A stretch of DNA of 64,000 nt from NCBI GenBank assembly GCA_039602395.1, contig JBCNJP010000003.1:20422956-20486955 (forward strand), written 5' to 3'. Made by a program: the position numbers and the translations under genes. The notes beneath the pieces were generated by a model. It was not told the origin of the DNA. It made no database searches and worked only from the letters and a program-made list of their open reading frames with translations. The DNA comes from Deinandra increscens subsp. villosa (taxonomy: Eukaryota > Streptophyta > Magnoliopsida > Asterales > Asteraceae). Positions 1-10,867 of the stretch are shown piece by piece; positions within the stretch are counted from its first letter, which is position 1, and every line of letters begins with the position of its first letter.

Positions 1-1241
1 CCTCTGATATATAATGGCATAAAACCCTAGTTGTCTCATTTGTTGCACCATTTCTCTCAAACACACACACTCACTCTCCTGGAATCTGGTCAGCCGAGAA
101 AACCACCAAAGAAACACCAACTCAGCCTCGAGACAACATCTATTTGAATCCTAGATCGAATCGTGAGTCTCAAAAACCTTTATTTATGCTTTTCTATGTG
201 TTTCTCTTAAAAAGCATGCCTACACCTCTATGGAATCACTTGATCTGCTAGTATGTTGCTTAGGGATGCTAGATCTGTTATAAAGTTTGTAACTTTACGT
301 GTGAAATCCATCCATAATAAAAATCCATGCTAGATTAGGTCATTTAGGGTTTTAAATGTATTTTGGTGATTTGATGATGAAAACCCATGTTTAAGGTGTT
401 AAAGCTTACTGATTTATGTTGGTAAATGATTATGCATGCTAGATATTGAATTACATGAAATATGAAAGCTGTTAGATTGATTTTTAGGCTGAATTGTGAG
501 TTTTTCGCGACCAGCGAAACTAACTGTTCTCTGGGCGAAACTATGTAGCGAAACTATGTATATCTTCATCCAGCGACACTATGAAGCGAAACTGTAGTGT
601 CGCCGGGTAAACCAACCAGACCTGTCCGAACGAAACTACCGAGCGAAATTCCCTGAACGAAAGTTCAAACCAGTTTCGGGCGAAACTAGGCTAGCGAAAC
701 TGTGCCAACAGTTTCGAGCGAAACTAGCCTAGCGAAACTGTGTCATCGGGTATTGCCTAGCGAAAGTGCTGCCCGTGCACACAGCGAAACTGCCTAGCGA
801 AACTGCTAGCGAAACTGAGACCTAAACCCAAACTTGTGCAACTTACTTGAACGCTATGCTACAACTTACATGAATATACTATGATGAAACATGTTTGATT
901 TCTGATTTATGTGAACCCTTGTTTATGATCAACCATCGGTGTCGTGTGTCTGTATGTCGAGTCATAGTTCCAACGTGCTATGTTATGGGCCATAGTGACG
1001 TTAAGTAAAGATTAGACACCAAACTAATACTTAAGACCTAAACGTGTTCATAGGTCTTCGTTAAGCAAACTTGGATTATATAGCAAGTGTAGCAGTGCAA
1101 CCTAAGGTGAGTGTCACTAACCCGTTTACTGTGAGCCCGTTTGGGACACACTGAATACCTTAATGAAAAACAATGCTGACAACCTTAAGAGAGCTATGCA
1201 CCTCTCTGATGAACTTGAACACGGGAGTGCTTGGCACCCAC
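1..1241 (+). repeat. Gypsy-like LTR/leader fragment running into assembly gap
   Basis: A TATA-like stretch (tatataa, about 8-14) is followed by a CA/CT-rich leader and a long AT-rich tract with no open reading frame. The region contains the gcgaaact motif array listed separately. The layout resembles the R/U5 and leader of a plant Ty3/gypsy element, but no LTR ends, PBS or coding domain can be seen before the N run, so the class is inferred from style only. Confidence 0.3.
500..820 (+). repeat. Dispersed array of the 8-mer gcgaaact
   Basis: I count about eleven exact gcgaaact copies and several one-mismatch relatives (gcgaaatt, acgaaact, gcgacact) in roughly 320 bp. Spacing is irregular and the intervening sequence unrelated, so this is a motif cluster and not a tandem satellite. 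Two copies are preceded by the inverted half-motif gtttcg. Confidence 0.7.
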
Positions 1242-1741
1242 NNNNNNNNNNNNNNNNNNNNNNNNNNNNNNNNNNNNNNNNNNNNNNNNNNNNNNNNNNN
1301 NNNNNNNNNNNNNNNNNNNNNNNNNNNNNNNNNNNNNNNNNNNNNNNNNNNNNNNNNNNNNNNNNNNNNNNNNNNNNNNNNNNNNNNNNNNNNNNNNNNN
1401 NNNNNNNNNNNNNNNNNNNNNNNNNNNNNNNNNNNNNNNNNNNNNNNNNNNNNNNNNNNNNNNNNNNNNNNNNNNNNNNNNNNNNNNNNNNNNNNNNNNN
1501 NNNNNNNNNNNNNNNNNNNNNNNNNNNNNNNNNNNNNNNNNNNNNNNNNNNNNNNNNNNNNNNNNNNNNNNNNNNNNNNNNNNNNNNNNNNNNNNNNNNN
1601 NNNNNNNNNNNNNNNNNNNNNNNNNNNNNNNNNNNNNNNNNNNNNNNNNNNNNNNNNNNNNNNNNNNNNNNNNNNNNNNNNNNNNNNNNNNNNNNNNNNN
1701 NNNNNNNNNNNNNNNNNNNNNNNNNNNNNNNNNNNNNNNNN
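1242..1741. other. Assembly gap (500 N)
   Basis: Exactly 500 undetermined bases, a size commonly used as a placeholder, so the true distance is unknown. Open reading frames across it are artefacts. Confidence 0.99.
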
Positions 1742-2108
1742 GCTAATTAGACCTTTGGGAATGAAACTGACCCTCTTTCACTTTCAGAAAGGCTTGACGG
1801 CGCAACTTGTTGCCCGTCTTCCTTACCCGCCGGGATGATTGTCCACTTTATTTGTATTTCTGTGTGTAACATTGGAGCTAAGAAGTTTAAAATGTTGATT
1901 TGAATTTTATGAAGTAATTTTCTTTAAAAAAAAAAATCAAGTGATTTACATAAAAGGTCCTTAACTATTGTTTAATGTCACGGACTTCCTGTTTTTTATT
2001 TGATTTTTAATTTAGTCCTTAATGTCAATTTAAGGTCATGAAATTAGGTAATCTAACTTAGGAAATTAAGAATATTAGCGTTATGATGGATTGTAAGCCT
2101 CTAATAGG
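1742..2108. other. Non-coding flank of the gap, nothing recognised
   Basis: AT-rich sequence with a short GC-richer patch near 1,790-1,840 and an A-run at 1,926-1,936. No gene, TIR or LTR end could be assigned. It may be inside the Harbinger element whose 3' end follows. Confidence 0.4.
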
Positions 2109-2246
2109 AATGTAGAAGATGGTGGTGACGTGAATCATGACGAGAATGATGATGATGATGAGCTTCCGTCACATGAGAGTAGTGTAAATCAACAATATAT
2201 GATAAATTTGAGAGATGAAATTGCGCCACAATTAATGCAAAATTAA
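2109..2246 (+). pseudogene. C-terminal remnant of a HARBI1-like transposase/nuclease
   Basis: An open stretch of 45 codons ends in TAA. It has an acidic linker (a run of Asp/Glu) followed by a C-terminal helix containing NLRDEIAPQLMQN. PIF/Harbinger nucleases often finish with an acidic linker and an 'R-D-x-I-A-x-x-L' tail, and a Harbinger-type terminus lies 246 bp downstream, so this is most simply the last exon of a dead transposase. The upstream catalytic part is absent or in the gap. The identification rests on the tail motif and the neighbouring terminus. Confidence 0.4.
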
Positions 2247-2492
2247 GTTTGAATCCTTAGAAGTATTGGAAACATTGTATTTGTTCTTGTACTTCCTTTT
2301 ATAATGTTTTATGTTAAACAAGTTTATTTTTAAATTAACTGCATAAGTTAAACATGCGTTTATTAATATTCAGATGTTTTACAAAAACAAACAACTTTAA
2401 TGATTCAGATTTCAGACATCTGAACCACCTCTTAACATTCAAAAGTGGTATTCAGATTCAGACATAAATTTCTCACAGAAACACACGGGGCC
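2247..2492 (+). mobile_element. 3' end of a PIF/Harbinger element
   Basis: The segment ends in acacacggggcc immediately followed by TTA (2,493-2,495). Read inward on the minus strand this is GGCCCCGTGTGT, matching the G/C-rich start and the TTA target preference of PIF/Harbinger transposons. The 5' terminus is not visible, so the element cannot be closed. Confidence 0.45.
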
Positions 2493-2839
2493 TTAGTGTT
2501 TTGTTAATGATGTAATAGGTACACAGAGTCATAGATTTTCTTAGATACAATCATATAACATAGTTTTTAGTTTTAAGTGTTTTGGTCGTTACACATTTTT
2601 AAATTTATGTTTTCTTTACGTGACGTTATGACAATGTAACTGTTTTCTGTGCCCGCTTTACCACACAACAACGCATTTCACACCATTGTCTTAAGGTATC
2701 CAATTGTTTATAGTGTTATATTTAACAAGACTTCTAATTTTAACGTTGTTGCATTGTTTTTTTTCTTTGATCTTCGAAACTAACATGTGAATCTAATATG
2801 TAAAACGACTGGAAGACTATTAACACTTGAGAGCCTAAG

Positions 2840-2851
2840 GCTCTGATACCA
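2840..2851 (-). other. Primer-binding-site remnant (tRNA-iMet type)
   Basis: gctctgatacca is the complement of the TGGTATCAGAGC primer-binding site used by many plant LTR retrotransposons. Here it faces minus, with tgttagcac to its right resembling an LTR edge. No matching gag on the minus strand follows, so it is an orphan fragment. Confidence 0.55.
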
Positions 2852-3079
2852 GTTGTTAGCACAAAAATTATGGAGGGGTCGCACTTAAGTTCACATTAGG
2901 CTCAAGTGTTGTTTCTTTTAATTTCTTTGCTTGACAGTTGGTCTTGGGCAGTGAGACAGTTAGTAGTTCATGTAGACCTACTAAGTTTACTTTTGAATGA
3001 ATTCGAGATTTGATTCTAGTTGAGGACATCACATCAGATGTAGAAGTTCAGGAGATTCCTTGAGTTCACTATTAATAGT

Positions 3080-3360
3080 GAGGGCATAGATAGAAAGAAT
3101 GAAAAGAATAGCAATGAGGGTAGAGGCAAAAGTCAGTCCAAGCATCACAAGGAAGTTACATGTTGGAATTGCAAATACGCGAGACACTTTAGGAATATGT
3201 GTCCGGATGATAAAAAGGAGTGAACTTTATGGAATACGACACTGAAGATGCTTTGGTTTCTAATGTTAAGAGTGTGGATTCCTAGGTGATGGATTTTAGA
3301 GCTTCGTTTTATTCATGCACAATAGTGAAACAACGAAGAATCTAGAACTTTATGACTTTG
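3080..3360 (+). pseudogene. Dead copia gag (zinc knuckle) and protease start
   Basis: In the plus frame near 3,153-3,222 there is a CCHC-type knuckle (CWNCKYARHFRNMC, with Arg where Gly is usual before His) in a Lys/Ser-rich context, then a stop. About 60 bp downstream a second segment reads DSxVMDFRASF, resembling the DSGAS active-site box of copia protease with Gly changed to Arg and the Trp codon changed to a stop. The order gag knuckle then protease is that of Ty1/copia Gag-Pol. The active site is destroyed and no reverse transcriptase follows. Confidence 0.65.
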
Positions 3361-4008
3361 GAATTATATAGTTAAGAATATCTATCATATGGACTATCTT
3401 TATTACAAGTTAGTACACAACCAAAACTTTACAATTATTAATTTATACGTTAGTACATAGACTTTCCCTGTTCTGTTAATAATTACGCAACAGATGTATA
3501 CAATTACTCAAGTTACCATTTTTTTTCTTTCTAAAGCATACCAAGAATATACTCAAATTAAAAGAATAAAATGTTTGATTTTAAGGTATTATATTTTTTA
3601 TATAAAAAATACACGTTTAAAATTATAGGAAAATCTTTAAGAATAGTGACCAGTTATCTTTTTCATGGGTGAGAAATTTCATCTAATTTCATCATTCGAT
3701 CTAAACAATTGATCTCACACCATTGATCTCACAGATCAATAGCTCGCAATCCTTTTCACGCTTTGTACTGAATGAATATTTGGATTACTTTCTTGTTCTT
3801 CTGAAGCCTTAGAACAAAAACAAAAAACATAGATAAATACAATAGGAGCACATGCCATGCACAATGCATTTCATCGTTTTAACAACAATAAAATGATATG
3901 ATACAACAAATCAAACAAGCTTCCAAGAACAACATATCTTAGTATGGATCAAAGAATGAACGGACGATAATCAAAGAAGCATGCGGCGGCTTTTGTAGAA
4001 CGCAAACA
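3361..4008. other. Intergenic region and LIP1 3' flank
   Basis: AT-rich with no ORF or repeat recognised. The part adjoining 4,009 should hold the LIP1 3' UTR (minus strand), but no poly(A) signal could be chosen with confidence. Confidence 0.4.
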
Positions 4009-7000
4009 TCATACATTAATATCATTACGTTTGGATCTAATGGTGTTCAATTCTTGAGCTCCACTCAAGTTGAATCTCGGGAAGCTATAGTTGTTTTCAG
4101 GTGTCAAAACCGGCTGCTGAGGATATAGCGTCGGAGGTGGGGTCAGGTTGCGCTGAGCTGGAAGCGGCGGTAGAACATTGTACTTGTATGGGTCACCAAT
4201 TGCCCTGCAAATATGAGTTCACATTTATTCTGGCTACCTTAACCCACAAAACCAATTATGTGATCTACAAGATGTGATCTAGTAATGGTCATACCGTATA
4301 TTGGGGTACGATTGATCTTCCTCGATCAAATTGTCCCCGGGTCTCTGTATTGGTCTTTGTACCGAGGTAGACCATGGGCTTGCCATGGGTAACTCGTCTG
4401 AAAAGTATCGTCTTCTTACCAACTGAAAGGTTAGTCACAAACTTTGATCATTCACTAAATTGATCAAATAAATTCCAGGTATAAAGTAAATAAATAAAGA
4501 TGCATACCGTGCGGAAAAACTTCATCACAGACTCCTTGTCATATCTTGCTTCTTTTGCAGCCTGGACATTTTTAAGAGTTAATAAGATAGAAACAATAAT
4601 GCATAAAATTGCTACACATAATTAACACTCGTAGAAACATTGGATGAGTTGTTCACTATTTCTGTCTAGAGGTGACAATTTTGACTCGTTTAATTATAAT
4701 TATGAATGGGTTGATTTGGGTTGTGTTTTATCCCAAAAGGATCAAATAAAAAAGTCTTAGCTAAAAGGGTTCAGGTCAAATGGTTATTCATGGTCGGTTG
4801 AACATTGTTGAAAGTAATTTTAATGCATAAAACTTTCAAAATCGTCTTTCTTCAAAGAATAAGATTACTATTGTATTAATCTTGTTTCTGTATCCATACT
4901 TGAAGCATGCATTAAAATTTAACCCAATCCAAATGACTAGTTTGAAACCAAGTTCGCCTGACCCATTACACAACCTGCATATCTTGATACTTTCGATAGT
5001 TCATTAAGTGAGAGTTTTATCCAAATCATACCGCCATAAGTCCACCACTCCCAGGAAAACTGTCAATCAAAGGAAGTTCCTCGTTTGACGAAAGCAAACC
5101 CTGCTTTTCGACCCATTGGAGGGCCATGTCAACAAGATTGCCACTGCTACCTCTTGTACCCTCTTTGGAAGCCACATCAGCCTTGTTACCAATCACAATG
5201 AATGGTACAGGTAGGCCACCTGGACCCCCATTTGCTAGCGGGGCCGAGAATGTCCCTGTTGCTGCAATTTCAGCTGCCCATTTCTTCAAACTTGTTTTTG
5301 TCCTTCTTTGAGAGAGATCGTGTACAAAGATAACACCTGCACACATATTAAATCCAAAATAGCAACTTAAAGGTGGAGGCAAAAAGTTAACCACATGGAA
5401 CATAATTCTGATTATTTGTTGTATTTAAAAAGCAGCCCCGGGGGGAGGGGGGGGGGGGGGGTGATGATGAGAATAAATATGAACATATATTCAGATATTG
5501 CATCATTCTTGGTAAACATACTGAGGAATGTTTCAATGTATTGCACAGGTTATAATTGTGACTTGAACAACCGGTTTCCTAGCATTAAAACTCATTATGA
5601 TTTAACTTTTGGTGACAGAATAATCACATTTAGAGATTCAGGTATGAAGTCTTGAAAGTTGAAAGAGAAGCAAGCAATCAATGAGAATAAATGTTAAAAT
5701 ACTTGACTGTTTGCAAACTATATTCAAATAAAAACAAACATACCCAGAAAAAAAATTCTACTCATTAGTAGGGTCTAGGGAAGTGGCCCTTGGCTCAGAA
5801 TTTTTTTTTAATCTTTTTTTAGAGGAAAATATAGAGAACATACAAGAAAACAAATATCATACCATGACTTATTAATAGCATAAGATAAGGGAACATGAAA
5901 GGCTTAAGTAGCTAAGACTAAAGGCAACTTATGTTCAAATGATTATGTGAATATCAAACTATATAAGTCTGATTCTTGAAGTCACAGTTATCAAATTTAA
6001 TAACATACGGAGTAGTATATGTGCTTAGAATATATGATATACACATATTTTGCATCACGACAAAACAATTAAAAAAACCAATTTAAACTAAATTATTGCT
6101 ACTGAGAAGAGAGAATATTATGTTTTTCTACAGTGTTAAGGGCTGTTTCAAACTTCCAATGTGTGGTCGAAGGTATAAATGCAAACCTGAGAAGTATTAT
6201 GATTTTATGCTACATAAACATATATGAATTTTCTGAAGAAATTGATTACTAAGGATAAATGTAGATACACCCAACTTTAATCAAAAGAGATTACCTGATT
6301 ATCTAATTCTGATTCTTTTTAGCAATAATTTAGTTTAAAATCCTATATCCAATTATCCAAACACCCCCTAAATGCAACCGAAATAAGTACAAATACTCCC
6401 CTTTATCCAAAGTCACCAAAATATGAACCTACTAGCCAAATAGCACAATGGAGACCATAAGCAAGGGTGAAGTTTTAATATATACCATTTATCTGAGAAT
6501 AAAATATGGAACGACAATCTGTATAGCGATCATGTCCAGATACATCCCAAAGTTCGATAAAGAATTCCCTATCCTTGTCACCTTTACCACTATCTGAAGA
6601 GCTACTATGACTTCCATAAGTAAAATGCTGCATAGAAATAACAAAATCATTTCATGAAAACCCTTATTTCTTCAGTACAAGTTATCTATAGAGACAAAAT
6701 AATGTGTGACAGACCTTCACATCTACTGTACAGCCAATTGTTTGAGGAGGATGTTTTGTTGTTGTACCTTTTACAATCAGATTAACAAGAGAAGTTTTTC
6801 CCACACCTATAGTTGCACAACAATACACTTATAAAAAGGGAATAATATACATTAAAATTTAAAAATGATAATAGAACAACAAGAATGATATAAGAAATTA
6901 AAGCAGATGAAACTGGAACATACATATACATGCATATATGACCACCAGTACAAAAGTATGGCATGGCATCCATGATTTGCAATATGCTAACTATTAGACT

Positions 7001-7387
7001 ATATATTCATTGATAATGAACATCATACTTAATTACCCTAAACTACAGAAGATTTACATAAAGAATATTATAGTCTAACACTAACTGAATTGCCTACTAC
7101 AAAAAAATGTTGATTTAACCTAGAAACAGGGGTTAAATCGAGTAAATACTAGCAGATCGGAGTCTAGCACCCAATTGCGAACTGATGAACATCTTAATCT
7201 CTACGAACAACCATAAAATAAGATCTAATCGAAATCAAATCTGGCGATTGAACAGAAGAACAAATGAATGGAAACTAGCTAGTAATTAATTACCTGAGTC
7301 CCCAACAACAAGAACTCGAACCTGGCCGCAAGGAGGACCTCCATTTTGATCTTTGTTGATCTCCTTTTCACGTTCCCTCCAAAACAT
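4009..7387 (-). CDS. LIP1: Small GTPase LIP1 (LIGHT INSENSITIVE PERIOD1), seven coding exons
   Basis: Spliced CDS on the minus strand: exons 7387-7294, 6806-6715, 6627-6486, 5336-5032, 4561-4508, 4422-4295 and 4204-4009. All introns are GT-AG and frames join cleanly to 336 aa plus TGA. Ras-like motifs: P-loop GDSGVGKT (29-36), G3 box WDVSGH (89-94, replacing the usual WDTAGQ), guanine-specificity box NKAD (160-163). The proline-rich C-terminal tail has no prenylation cysteine, as expected for LIP1, an atypical plant GTPase involved in light input to the circadian clock. Length is close to the roughly 340 aa of the Arabidopsis protein. The start fits the family's conserved N-terminal FWRERE; no nearer in-frame ATG competes. 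All motifs are intact, so the gene looks functional. Introns 1, 3 and 4 (487, 1,149 and 470 bp) are the long ones. Confidence 0.93.
5436..5461 (+). other. G-run in LIP1 intron 3 (C-run in the transcript)
   Basis: About 25 bp of almost pure G interrupted by one A, inside intron 3. On the plus (non-transcribed) strand it could form a G-quadruplex; the pre-mRNA carries the C-rich complement. Length is likely polymorphic or assembly-sensitive. Confidence 0.8.
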
Positions 7388-7689
7388 GTTATGCTATTAG
7401 AACCTTCTTCCTTGCCGCATTAAAATGGGCCGGAGTTTTCGGCTCCGAATTGACCCGATCTATCTATACTCGGTTCGTGAATCAAGGTTTAGATTCGTGG
7501 GATGCGATTTATGATAACCGATTTCCTCGACTCTCAGTGGATCTAAACAGTGGTAGTTGAAGAATCGGTGTTCGGAAGTGTGTTGAATTGATGGAAGTTA
7601 TAGAACGTTTCGAAAAGCAAGTTTGAGGCGCAAGATTCTGAAATCCAGTTTTCACCGGCTCACATGAATGATTTAAGTTTATTTAACCT
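7388..7689 (-). promoter_or_regulatory. LIP1 5' flank (5' UTR and proximal promoter)
   Basis: About 300 bp between the LIP1 start codon and the SINE target duplication. No clear TATA box could be chosen. The transcription start must lie here or beyond the SINE. Confidence 0.45.
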
Positions 7690-7980
7690 AAAAAGAAATT
7701 ATATATATTTTTCTTGAACGGCATATTTGCATCTTGAGTTGGGTTGAAGGTCTTCCACCCCGATTATCTCCGATTCAAATCCAGTGATATAGTATCTGGC
7801 TCCTTATAGAGGAAACTCGTAAACTCGTACATTAGTTAGTCACCAATTCAGGAGGAAACTGGCACATGTCAGAAAAACCTTCTTAGAAGATTCGAACCTG
7901 TGATCTTTCAATCACAAGCTCTAACTCCCAGTCCATGTCCACTGAGCCGAAGCCCAAGGACAAAAAAAGAAATTATATAT
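7690..7980 (-). mobile_element. tRNA-derived SINE with perfect 17-bp target duplication
   Basis: The 17-mer at 7,690-7,706 recurs exactly at 7,964-7,980, bracketing a 257-bp body. On the minus strand the body has an A-box-like ggctcagtggaca (complement of 7,936-7,948) and a B-box ggttcgaatc (complement of 7,889-7,898) about 38 bp apart, the internal Pol III promoter layout of tRNA-derived SINEs, and ends in a short A-rich tail at 7,707. It lies about 300 bp upstream of the LIP1 ATG in the same transcriptional orientation. Confidence 0.85.
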
Positions 7981-8028
7981 GACCATTAAATTTGTTATTA
8001 AGATCTAACCAATGGTTACAATTAAATT
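7981..8028 (+). repeat. Left part of a dispersed AT-rich repeat (interrupted copy)
   Basis: Matches the start of the uninterrupted copy at 35,083 (shared core ttgttatta-ggatctaa, with a few substitutions). The rest of this copy resumes near 9,290, so 8,029-9,289 is extra sequence relative to the other copy. Confidence 0.65.
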
Positions 8029-8034
8029 GTTTTT

Positions 8035-9065
8035 TTAAGTTGCACGGATTTCACCTTTCGTCCCTATTTTTCATTTATTACGGCTACGGTCCCAAGGTTT
8101 TGCCAAATCATTTCGGAAATAGTTCTTACAGCTTGCGTCTATTAAAAAATCTATTAAGTGTGTCTCAAATGACCATTATACCCTCCTTGATTTGGCGATG
8201 AATAGAAGATCTGATGATAAACACGGTGCGACGTCGAGGATGAACTGTAAATTTGATCTCAAATCAAACTTGAATGAACCTCAAATCTAATTGCACCGGT
8301 ATATTTGTATGATCAACCCGAAGCTAATGACATCAACAATGAATTGAAAGAACATGTTACATAGAATCCGCCATGGACGAACTCGGTAAAGAACCCAGAA
8401 CGATGATTAGCGATTTGCTTCAAAGATGTATCAAAAATGATTTTCAAATAACAAGAAGATTCGTGTTAATAAACCAAGTCCTCTGGAATCAACCAAACCA
8501 AGTAATCAAGTTAATTTGAGGTTCAATTGCATGATCAAAGTAATAGCAGTTTGACTTCAAAAAGTCAAACATGAAGAAATCCATCGATTTGAACTAGAAT
8601 TTCGATCCATATATAGGAAAATATTGAACTCTTTCATGTAATTTTCTCTATTAGGTTCGAAAATCATAACTTGGTTCATCATCACCATCCATCGGCGAGA
8701 TCTATATCCGTCACCCCCATCTCCGGCGACTACCGCCATTACTGGCCATCGTAATCGCGTTCATCACCATCACATACTCCCGAGCAATTTCCGGTTGATT
8801 CCTGCTACTCCGGCGTTGTGGGAGTTGCGTTTGTTTTTAACGGAGGAAGATGGGGGTTGGGGTTATAATATCTTTTTTATTAAAATTGAATAAAAGAGTA
8901 GGAGCATAATAGAAATTTTAAAAAAGTTAACAGAAGTTAGCTGTAAGGACTATATCCAAAACGATTTGGTAAAACCTTGGAACCGTAGCCGTAATAAATA
9001 AAAACTAAGGACGAACTATGAAATTCGTGCAAACCACAGAGACTATAGCCATAATTTACTCTTGA
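8035..9065. mobile_element. TIR transposon (about 1.03 kb), class uncertain
   Basis: 8,041-8,150 and the reverse complement of 8,925-9,030 align over about 105 bp at roughly 85% identity, including a shared block tttattacggctacgg. These are long terminal inverted repeats. The interior has no transposase. It holds a GC-richer patch (8,690-8,830) that looks foreign to the AT-rich context. The outer boundaries and target duplication are blurred, so assignment to Mutator-like or another superfamily is open. Confidence 0.65.
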
Positions 9066-9289
9066 TTTTTTTTACCAGCCAACCAAAACTTTCTTAATAA
9101 CAACACCATAAGCAAGATGCTAGAGCAAAAAGTACATAAACAAAAGCAAAACAGAAATATAGAAAAATCACACCCAGACTTTATGAAACTCTCAACGAAA
9201 GCGAAACATTACGAACACAAAAAGCAACACAGGAAAACTATTCAAGATCAACCAGTGATAGACACCACCAGGTCCAAATGATGTTGGTT
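9066..9289. other. Segment absent from the paralogous repeat copy, origin unknown
   Basis: A-rich sequence between the TIR element and the resumption of the dispersed repeat. No ORF, TIR or tRNA-like box found. It could be part of the same insertion or a second small insert. Confidence 0.35.
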
Positions 9290-9800
9290 AAAACTAATTT
9301 GATGAAGGAAAATTATGGAAGGGTATTTCAGTCTTGACCACTTTTGTTGACTTTTTATCAAGCTCCCTCATTTTTTTTCAAGCGTTTATAACTTTTATAT
9401 ACTACATTATTTTTAAAACAAAATACACCATAAAAACAAGCATTTTTTAATCTTTAAAATGAGTATAGTGTTGCTATATATAAAATTAATTTTTTATACT
9501 TTTTAAGCTCTAGTGCGTCATTGTGTCTTTTTGCTCGTCATTGTGTCTTTCTATTGTCATTCTGTTTTTCTTAAATTATTAGTTTTAAATAACATAATTG
9601 TAAAATAGCACTAGTGTGTACTTCTAATCAGTGACACTATAATAAAATAATAATAAATTTATCTAGATACATAAAAAAACAATAAAACACAATGATAAAT
9701 GCATGTTACACAATGACATAAAAATATGAGACACAATGATATAAACATAAGACATGATGACTAAAATACCCTCCTTTAACAATAATAAAAAGACACGTGT
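9290..9800 (+). repeat. Right part of the dispersed AT-rich repeat
   Basis: Aligns with 35,130-35,545: shared blocks include atggaagggtattt, tgactttttatcaag and tatatactacattatttt, then repeated variants of cattgtgtctttt. Non-coding, no termini identified. Confidence 0.65.
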
Positions 9801-9878
9801 CATACCCAAAATCCTTATTAGACTTCCTTAGAATACTTCTTATATGAACCTAATTCTTACATTTAATGTCCGTAAAAA

Positions 9879-10230
9879 GGAAAAACCACCATTATAGTCA
9901 AGTTGACCACCATTTTTATCAAAACGATTAAGATTTTTTTCTTCTTCTGATCATAACCATTGAATAAAATGAACCAATCATGACATGACATGTCATGGAG
10001 GCGCGACCGGCATGCATAAATTCGGCCACGTTGTCACCTTAGAATCATTAGATATTATCTGGTTTCACATGTCAACGAATCAACTTTATGCTTGTCGTCT
10101 GAGCCGACGGTACTTACGTGGGGTCGTCTAATTGGCCCAACTTGGTCGATGGCTATGGTTAAAAGGCAAAAAAAATCTTGGTCATTTTGGTAAGAATGGT
10201 GGTCAACTTGGCTATAAGGTGATTTTTCCC
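9879..10230. mobile_element. Mutator-like MITE (352 bp)
   Basis: Ends are ggaaaaaccacc and ggtgatttttccc. The inverted repeats extend about 70-90 bp, sharing caagttgaccacc and, further in, accaagatttttttt-like blocks. Flanking 9-mers ccgtaaaaa (9,870-9,878) and ctgtaagaa (10,231-10,239) agree at 7 of 9 positions, consistent with an old 9-bp MULE target duplication. No coding capacity. Confidence 0.7.
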
Positions 10231-10867
10231 CTGTAAGAACCTTGGGTTTATAAGGATTTGAACGGCTCTTTACTTTTGTAAGAATTCAATCACCATACCA
10301 AATAATTAAATGGCTTGTCTTCTACACGCGGTCACTTTTTCCAACAACACCAAAACACTCCCACTTCATCGTGAATTTCAAAAGCAATCGTGCGTTTAAT
10401 AATTTGTCATTATTGAGTGTTACCCAATGAGCGGTGATACAAATATACTATGACAACCCGTCAGAAAATACAAGGTCAAACATATACTTTGACTATATAT
10501 ATATATATATATACGTATATACGTGTGCACGAATTGAGTTAATAGTATTATTAGTAAACACTATGCATAAAACGTCCAACCTTGACAATTCCCGCGTTTG
10601 TACTGTAAAAACATACCCGTAGCAAAAAGAAATTCAACCAAATGACTTATAGGATTTCAACAATAAGAAAATTAAATACAAAATGAATTTTCATGTTTTT
10701 CTTGACACGATATTGTAAGACATCATACCGACACCCGACGAACACTTTAAGCGAACATTTTATTTAAAACTTTAGTTAGTTTTAACTACGTAAAATATTC
10801 AAGCTTAAAAAAATTTAAATACATTATAAATATTCTAAACGCGGTACACGAGCTAATAAAGTAAATT
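10231..10867. other. Unannotated spacer with short (TA)n
   Basis: AT-rich intergenic sequence. A (TA) run lies near 10,495-10,513. No gene or repeat family recognised. The last five bases (aaatt) abut the LTR of element A. Confidence 0.4.

Noticed and set aside
1163..1838. Open frames of 170-220 codons across the N run
   Set aside because: They are almost entirely undetermined residues; the gap creates them.
4640..4980. A MITE in LIP1 intron 4
   Set aside because: Sequence has dispersed-repeat flavour but no inverted termini or target duplication could be found.
5126..5311. Plus-strand 61-codon ORF inside LIP1
   Set aside because: Antisense shadow of exon 4 with no independent support.
5026..5403. 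A 125-codon minus-strand ORF as a separate gene
   Set aside because: It is LIP1 exon 4 (5,336-5,032) with intron sequence read through on both sides; canonical splice sites and phase define the exon.
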